Source: Burkholderiales bacterium
GTDB lineage: Bacteria; Pseudomonadota; Gammaproteobacteria; Burkholderiales; CAIKXV01
DNA: 8,550 bases
Assembly: GCA_019751575.1 (NCBI GenBank)
Contig: JAIENF010000751.1
Span: 1 to 8,550, forward strand
Direction: 5' to 3'
In this document: positions 5,223 to 8,550 of the stretch, one piece after another
Numbering within the stretch: position 1 is the first letter of the stretch
Layout of the letters: each line of letters opens with the position of its first letter
The notes under the pieces: model-generated
The model's input: only the letters and a program-made list of their open reading frames with translations
What the model was told of the DNA's origin: nothing
Database searches by the model: none
Program-made: the position numbers and the translations under genes

Positions 5223-6707
5223 ATGACCAGATCCGGAAAGGCCGCGGCGATCGCGGTCGGCAGCATCGCAGTCGTCGCAGCGGGTTGGGCCGGCGCCGGC
5301 ATCTACGCCGGGCGCATGGCCGAGGGAGAGATGCGGGCCTTCACCGAGCGCGTGCCGGAGCGGCCCGGCATCACCATCGCCGCGCCGCGCCACGAGGCCG
5401 GTCTGTTCAAGTCCAGCGGCCAGTTCGAGGTCCGCCTCGACGAACACTGCGAGGCGGCGAGTGGCGGTGCCGCCAAGGTGGCGGTGCAGGTCGAGTACCG
5501 GCTGTCGCACATGCTGCTTCCGGGATCGATGATGCGCTTCGAGTGGAGCATGGTGCCGGCCGGGCAGGTCGGTGCCATGTTGACCAAGGTGACCAACGGT
5601 GCGTTGCGGATCGATGGACAGGGCACCGTGTCGTACGGGCGTGCAGTGTCGTCCAGCCTCGCGATGCCCGAGATCGTCCTCGGCAACGGACCGCAGGCGA
5701 TGCGGGTGTCGGCCGGCACCGGCCAGTTCACGCTGGCGGGCCCGGCCTTCGGCATGCAGTGGAAGACCGACCGTATCGCCGGGCGCGGCGCCGGCAAGGC
5801 GCTCGAAGTGCTCAACATGGGCATGGAACTGGACTTGAAGGACCGCACGCGCGGCACGGGCAGCCTGACGCTGAGCGTCGACCGCATCGGCACCGGTTTC
5901 GGCACGCTCGAGGGCTTCCGCCTCGTCACTGCGGCAGCCGAGCGCGGCGACCGCACCGACTTGACCATCACGCCGAGCCTGCGTTCGCTGACCGCGCCGG
6001 GGCAGAAGGCGGCCGACCTGGGGATGCAGGTATCGGTGCGCGACGTCCATACCGCGAGCATGGAAGCGATCCAGCGCATCGCCAGCGAATCGTGCAGCTT
6101 CCGCTCGCTCAAGGCCGAAGAAGAGCAGAAGCTGCGTGCGGCCGTGCGTACCCTGCTGACCGGTGGACTCGCGCTCGGCGTCACCGGCGTGAAGGGCACG
6201 ATCGGCGACGGCAGCCTCGAGGGATTCCTGAAGGTGGAGCTGAAGAAGGCTGATCCGGCGGCATCCGCAGCCTCGGCGGCAGCCGGTCCGGTCGCCATCG
6301 ACCTCGCCCGCCTGTTGAGCTCGAGTGGGGAGCTCACCGTCAAGGGCAATGCGATCAAGGCCGAGCAGCGCCAGATGGCCGTCGGCATGGGCTTCGCTAC
6401 CGAGGTGCCAGGCGGAGTGAAGGCCGCGTTCGAGTATGCAGATGGCGTCCTCAAGGCCAATGGCCGGGTGTTCGACGCAGGCCCGCTGCAGGTTGCACTG
6501 TCGACCGCCGACCGCCGGCTGAATACCTTCCTCGGGGTGTCGATGCCTGCCGAAGCACCGCCGAAAGCAGACGCTCGTTCGTCCGATGCGGCCCCCGTGG
6601 CCGATGAGGCCGCACCGCTGGCGCCGCTGGCCAATTCCGCGTCCGTGAGGCTGGTGCCGAATGCAGCGCCGGCCCCTGCTGCGCCGGTCGCACCGCAAGC
6701 GCGATGA
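5223..6707 (+). CDS. DUF945 (YdgA-like) membrane-anchored envelope protein
   Basis: A 494-residue protein of the DUF945/YdgA family, whose molecular function is not established. One hydrophobic segment at about residues 7-29 forms an N-terminal membrane anchor. It is followed by the family's entry motif GRMAEGEMRAF, then a long beta-rich region expected in the periplasm. Two cysteines (DEHCEA and SESCSF) could form a disulfide there. The last 50 or so residues are an Ala/Pro-rich, low-complexity tail, probably unstructured. The ATG at 5223 is chosen because GAGGA lies five bases upstream and the membrane segment starts straight after it; the frame is open a further 49 codons but would run back through the promoter. 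A FliA-type promoter lies 56 bases upstream, and the Cys-rich repeat gene follows after 17 bases, so the two probably share a message. Confidence 0.85.
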   Translation: MTRSGKAAAIAVGSIAVVAAGWAGAGIYAGRMAEGEMRAFTERVPERPGITIAAPRHEAGLFKSSGQFEVRLDEHCEAASGGAAKVAVQVEYRLSHMLLPGSMMRFEWSMVPAGQVGAMLTKVTNGALRIDGQGTVSYGRAVSSSLAMPEIVLGNGPQAMRVSAGTGQFTLAGPAFGMQWKTDRIAGRGAGKALEVLNMGMELDLKDRTRGTGSLTLSVDRIGTGFGTLEGFRLVTAAAERGDRTDLTITPSLRSLTAPGQKAADLGMQVSVRDVHTASMEAIQRIASESCSFRSLKAEEEQKLRAAVRTLLTGGLALGVTGVKGTIGDGSLEGFLKVELKKADPAASAASAAAGPVAIDLARLLSSSGELTVKGNAIKAEQRQMAVGMGFATEVPGGVKAAFEYADGVLKANGRVFDAGPLQVALSTADRRLNTFLGVSMPAEAPPKADARSSDAAPVADEAAPLAPLANSASVRLVPNAAPAPAAPVAPQAR

Positions 6708-6724
6708 CGGGGGAGGTGTCCGGG

Positions 6725-7057
6725 ATGAAACCACCGCGATCGACCCTGTCGGTGCGCGTCCGCGGCCTGGCAGCCTGCCTGGCGCTGTGCAGCGCCGGCG
6801 TCCTCGCCCAGCCGGCTGCCGTTGCGCTGCCCAAGGTCGGCAGCTGCCCCAGCGGCTACGCCACCAGCGGCAACTACTGCGTGCCGGGCAGTGGCGCCCG
6901 GTTCGCCGTGGCCAAGGTCGGCAGTTGCCCGAGCGGCTATTCCACCAGCGGAAACTATTGCCTGGCCAGCGCCGGGGCGAGGCATGCGATGCCGAAGACG
7001 GGCAGTTGTCCGAGCGGCTATTCGACCAGCGGCGACTACTGCCTCAGCTCGCGCTGA
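6725..7057 (+). CDS. Secreted small protein with three Cys-pair repeats
   Basis: A 110-residue protein of unknown function. An N-terminal signal peptide (MKPPR..., hydrophobic core, cleavage probably after VLA at residue 28) sends it to the periplasm or outside. The mature part is three tandem 27-residue repeats with the core K-x-G-S-C-P-S-G-Y-x-T-S-G-x-Y-C. The units begin at Lys37, Lys64 and Lys91, with Cys pairs 41/52, 68/79 and 95/106, and linkers PGSGARF and ASAGARH. One disulfide per repeat is likely. Repeats 2 and 3 are closer to each other in DNA than to repeat 1, pointing to a more recent duplication. The ATG at 6725 has GGAGG eight bases ahead; an ATG at 6704 overlapping the DUF945 stop would add seven residues and lacks that spacing. 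It sits in the presumed FliA-driven operon. Confidence 0.8.
   Translation: MKPPRSTLSVRVRGLAACLALCSAGVLAQPAAVALPKVGSCPSGYATSGNYCVPGSGARFAVAKVGSCPSGYSTSGNYCLASAGARHAMPKTGSCPSGYSTSGDYCLSSR
6833..7048 (+). repeat. Three tandem 81-base coding repeats
   Basis: Units begin at 6833, 6914 and 6995, an exact 81-base (27-codon) period, with the third unit cut short by the stop codon. The stretch around GGCAGTTG-CCGAGCGGCTATTC is nearly identical between units 2 and 3 and more diverged in unit 1. Confidence 0.85.
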
Positions 7058-7080
7058 GGCAGGTTCGATCGCCACTTCGT

Positions 7081-7105
7081 CTTGCCCCTGGTGGACCAGG
7101 CGAAG
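7081..7105. terminator. Weak hairpin between convergent genes
   Basis: CCTGG (7087-7091) and CCAGG (7096-7100) form a 5-bp stem around TGGA, with outer CTT/AAG pairing across an internal loop. It occupies the 72-base gap between the repeat protein and the sheath gene. There is no T tract, so it is only a possible terminator. Confidence 0.25.
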
Positions 7106-7129
7106 AGCCGGGTCGAGTGAAGTCCCGGG

Positions 7130-8350
7130 TCAGCTGGCGGCACCGACGACGTGCCGGATGCGTATCACGACGAACTCTGCGGGCTTGAGCGGCGCGAAGC
7201 CGACCTCGATGTTCACCACGCCATTGTCGATGTCGTCCTGCGTCATCGTCCCGCGATCGCACTTCACGAAGCAGGCCTCGCGCAGCGTGGTGCCCATGAA
7301 GGCACCCTTGCGGAACAGCTCGGCCATGAACGCGCCGACCGTCGTCCGGATATTCGCCCAGAGAGCCTCGCCGTTCGGCTCGAACACCACCCACCGAGTG
7401 CCCTGGTGGATGCTTTCCTCGATGAACAGTGCGGTGCGGCGCACCGGAACGTATCGCCAGTCGACGCCGGGATCATCCTCGGCGAGCAGTGTACGCGCGC
7501 CCCAGATCGCGGCCGCGCCGTCACCCGGCAGCATGCGCAGGCAATTGACGCCGCGCCTGGTCAATGCCGCCACCTGTGCATCGTCCACGGGCAGCGACAG
7601 GCCGGACGCACCCGCCAGCCTGGCTTCGGTACCTGCGGGGGCCTTCCAGACACCGCGGACGAGATCGGTGCGGGCGATCACGCCTGCCACGAAGCCGCAC
7701 GGCGGGAAGTCGCGCAGCGCGCCACCCTGCATCGGATCGGTGGCCCGTATCCACGGGAAGTAGAGGGCGGAGAATGCGCCGTCGGCGCCCGTGAGTCCGC
7801 TGGTGCCGGAAGCGGCCATCGTCGCCGCGGTCGCACCCGGCGCGGAATCGATGATCATGAACGCACGGCGTTGCCGGCAGGCGCGCTGCAGTCGAGCGAT
7901 CGTCCCGGCGTGCACCAGGCCGGGGACGCAGAGGAGGTTGAACGCGTCGATGCGCCCGGCGTCGGTCGCCGCGCCTGGATCGAGGCGCTGGAGCAGCGCC
8001 GTCTGGAACGCCTTGTCGGCCGGCGCGAGCACCTTGCCCTCGGCACCGGTCTCGACGATGCGCGCGACGAGGGCGGCCCTGCCGCCGTTCTGGAAGAAGT
8101 GCTGCACGCCGTAGCCGAGCGGCGAACGGGGATCGAGCCCGCCGAACGCACGCTCGAAGTCGGCGAAGCTGGAGACCCGGACGCTCTCGTCGACGGCACC
8201 GCGGGAAGTCCAGCCCGCGAACAGCGTGGTGGCGGTCGCGGCGGGCGAGATGCTGCGGGCGTCGCCGGTGCGCCCCTTGCCGGTGATCACGCCGATGGCC
8301 GATGCTGCTGCACCCTTGTTCGGCACACGGGCCATCCTGGTGCCGGCCAT
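7130..8350 (-). CDS. Contractile tail sheath protein (phage tail / eCIS type)
   Basis: A 406-residue sheath subunit of a contractile nanomachine, the outer cylinder that shortens to drive an inner tube through a membrane. The insertion domain start is seen in VSSFADFERAFGG and LGYGVQHFFQNGGRAALVAR (about residues 59-97). The C-terminal polymer-forming domain is strongly conserved: WGARTLL (283-289), DWRYVPVRRTALFIEESI (297-314), WVVFEPNGEALWANIR (320-335), RKGAFMGTTLREACFVKCD (347-365) and VNIEVGFAPLKPAEFVVIRI (379-398). The usual N-terminal PGVYVEE arm is missing; a Gly/Ala-rich basic segment stands in its place. The ATG overlaps the stop of the upstream gene (TGATG) and lacks its own Shine-Dalgarno, implying translational coupling. 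No tube gene follows; the next gene is convergent. Phage versus injection system cannot be decided here. Confidence 0.9.
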   Translation of the reverse strand: MAGTRMARVPNKGAAASAIGVITGKGRTGDARSISPAATATTLFAGWTSRGAVDESVRVSSFADFERAFGGLDPRSPLGYGVQHFFQNGGRAALVARIVETGAEGKVLAPADKAFQTALLQRLDPGAATDAGRIDAFNLLCVPGLVHAGTIARLQRACRQRRAFMIIDSAPGATAATMAASGTSGLTGADGAFSALYFPWIRATDPMQGGALRDFPPCGFVAGVIARTDLVRGVWKAPAGTEARLAGASGLSLPVDDAQVAALTRRGVNCLRMLPGDGAAAIWGARTLLAEDDPGVDWRYVPVRRTALFIEESIHQGTRWVVFEPNGEALWANIRTTVGAFMAELFRKGAFMGTTLREACFVKCDRGTMTQDDIDNGVVNIEVGFAPLKPAEFVVIRIRHVVGAAS

Positions 8351-8550
8351 CAGGTCGAACCGTTCGGCCGGGCCCCGGGCGGAAGGTCCGCTTCGTCCGC
8401 GAGGGGCGCGATGCCGACCAGGTAGCCCCTGCCCGCGGGGTCCGGGCCGATGCTTGCGAGGACCGACCGCTCGGCGCCGTCCTTCGCCGTCAGCGTCAGC
8501 ACGCAGGAGGCGCGATTCGCTCCGGCTTCGAGGCTTGCGACCACCGTTCC
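8350..8550 (-). CDS. C-terminal end of an unrecognised protein upstream of the sheath gene
   Basis: The frame enters at the right edge (G-T-V-V-A-S-L...) and ends at TGA 8352-8350, overlapping the sheath ATG by one base. The GTG at 8544 is probably internal because the frame continues through the window edge. About 66 residues are visible. A beta-rich stretch (CVLTLTAKDGAERSVLAS, then GRGYLVGIAPL) ends in a Pro/Gly-rich tail, PPGARPNGST. I do not recognise the family; the beta-rich stretch is loosely PAS-like. Position suggests a structural or assembly component co-translated with the sheath. Confidence 0.6.
   Translation of the reverse strand, partial: GTVVASLEAGANRASCVLTLTAKDGAERSVLASIGPDPAGRGYLVGIAPLADEADLPPGARPNGST

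Noticed and set aside
4851..6734. 627-codon minus-strand open frame opposite DUF945
   Set aside because: An antisense shadow of the DUF945 gene, rich in Arg, His and Gly with no motifs. The plus strand has the ribosome site, membrane anchor and promoter.
5303..7075. 590-codon minus-strand open frame
   Set aside because: Another shadow over DUF945 and the repeat protein. Its apparent repeats mirror the plus-strand Cys repeats.
7151..8425. 424-codon plus-strand open frame opposite the sheath gene
   Set aside because: The minus strand encodes an unmistakable tail sheath; this frame has shadow composition.

Overview
This is a GC-rich, gene-dense window with the look of a proteobacterial chromosome. 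The DUF945 (YdgA-like) envelope protein, the M16 peptidase and a sigma-28-type flagellar promoter point to the beta/gamma group, but genus cannot be read from the sequence. All genes with a visible stop codon end in TGA, so UGA is a normal stop here. No tRNA, rRNA, CRISPR array or insertion sequence was seen, and no gap exceeds about 180 bases.

Left block (1-2567, minus strand). Reading leftward are an ornithine cyclodeaminase/mu-crystallin family enzyme, an AhpE-type peroxiredoxin, and an HSL-like alpha/beta hydrolase closed by a strong palindromic terminator. The peroxiredoxin is the most notable object in the window. Its frame is interrupted by one TGA exactly where the peroxidatic cysteine belongs, in the universal PxxxTxxC motif, and the frame continues intact to a full-length protein. 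A stem-loop at bacterial SECIS distance follows the TGA. It is best read as a selenocysteine peroxiredoxin of 153 residues that automated gene callers would split or truncate.

Centre (2568-5222). A luciferase-like (LLM class) flavin/F420 oxidoreductase runs rightward, divergent from the cyclodeaminase. The shared intergenic region holds a perfect 16-bp palindrome beside a -10-like box, a probable operator. An M16 zinc peptidase follows on the minus strand, convergent with the LLM gene. Its catalytic residues are intact, but its frame has no convincing start codon.

Right block (5141-7057, plus strand). A near-consensus sigma-28 (FliA) promoter precedes a DUF945 inner-membrane/periplasmic protein. 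Seventeen bases after it comes a small secreted protein with three 27-residue repeats, each carrying a Cys pair. This suggests a two-gene envelope operon tied to the flagellar regulon.

Right edge (7130-8550, minus strand). A contractile tail-sheath protein (phage tail or extracellular contractile injection system) is translationally coupled to an upstream gene that runs off the window. No tube gene follows it, so the visible sheath is the last gene of its transcription unit.
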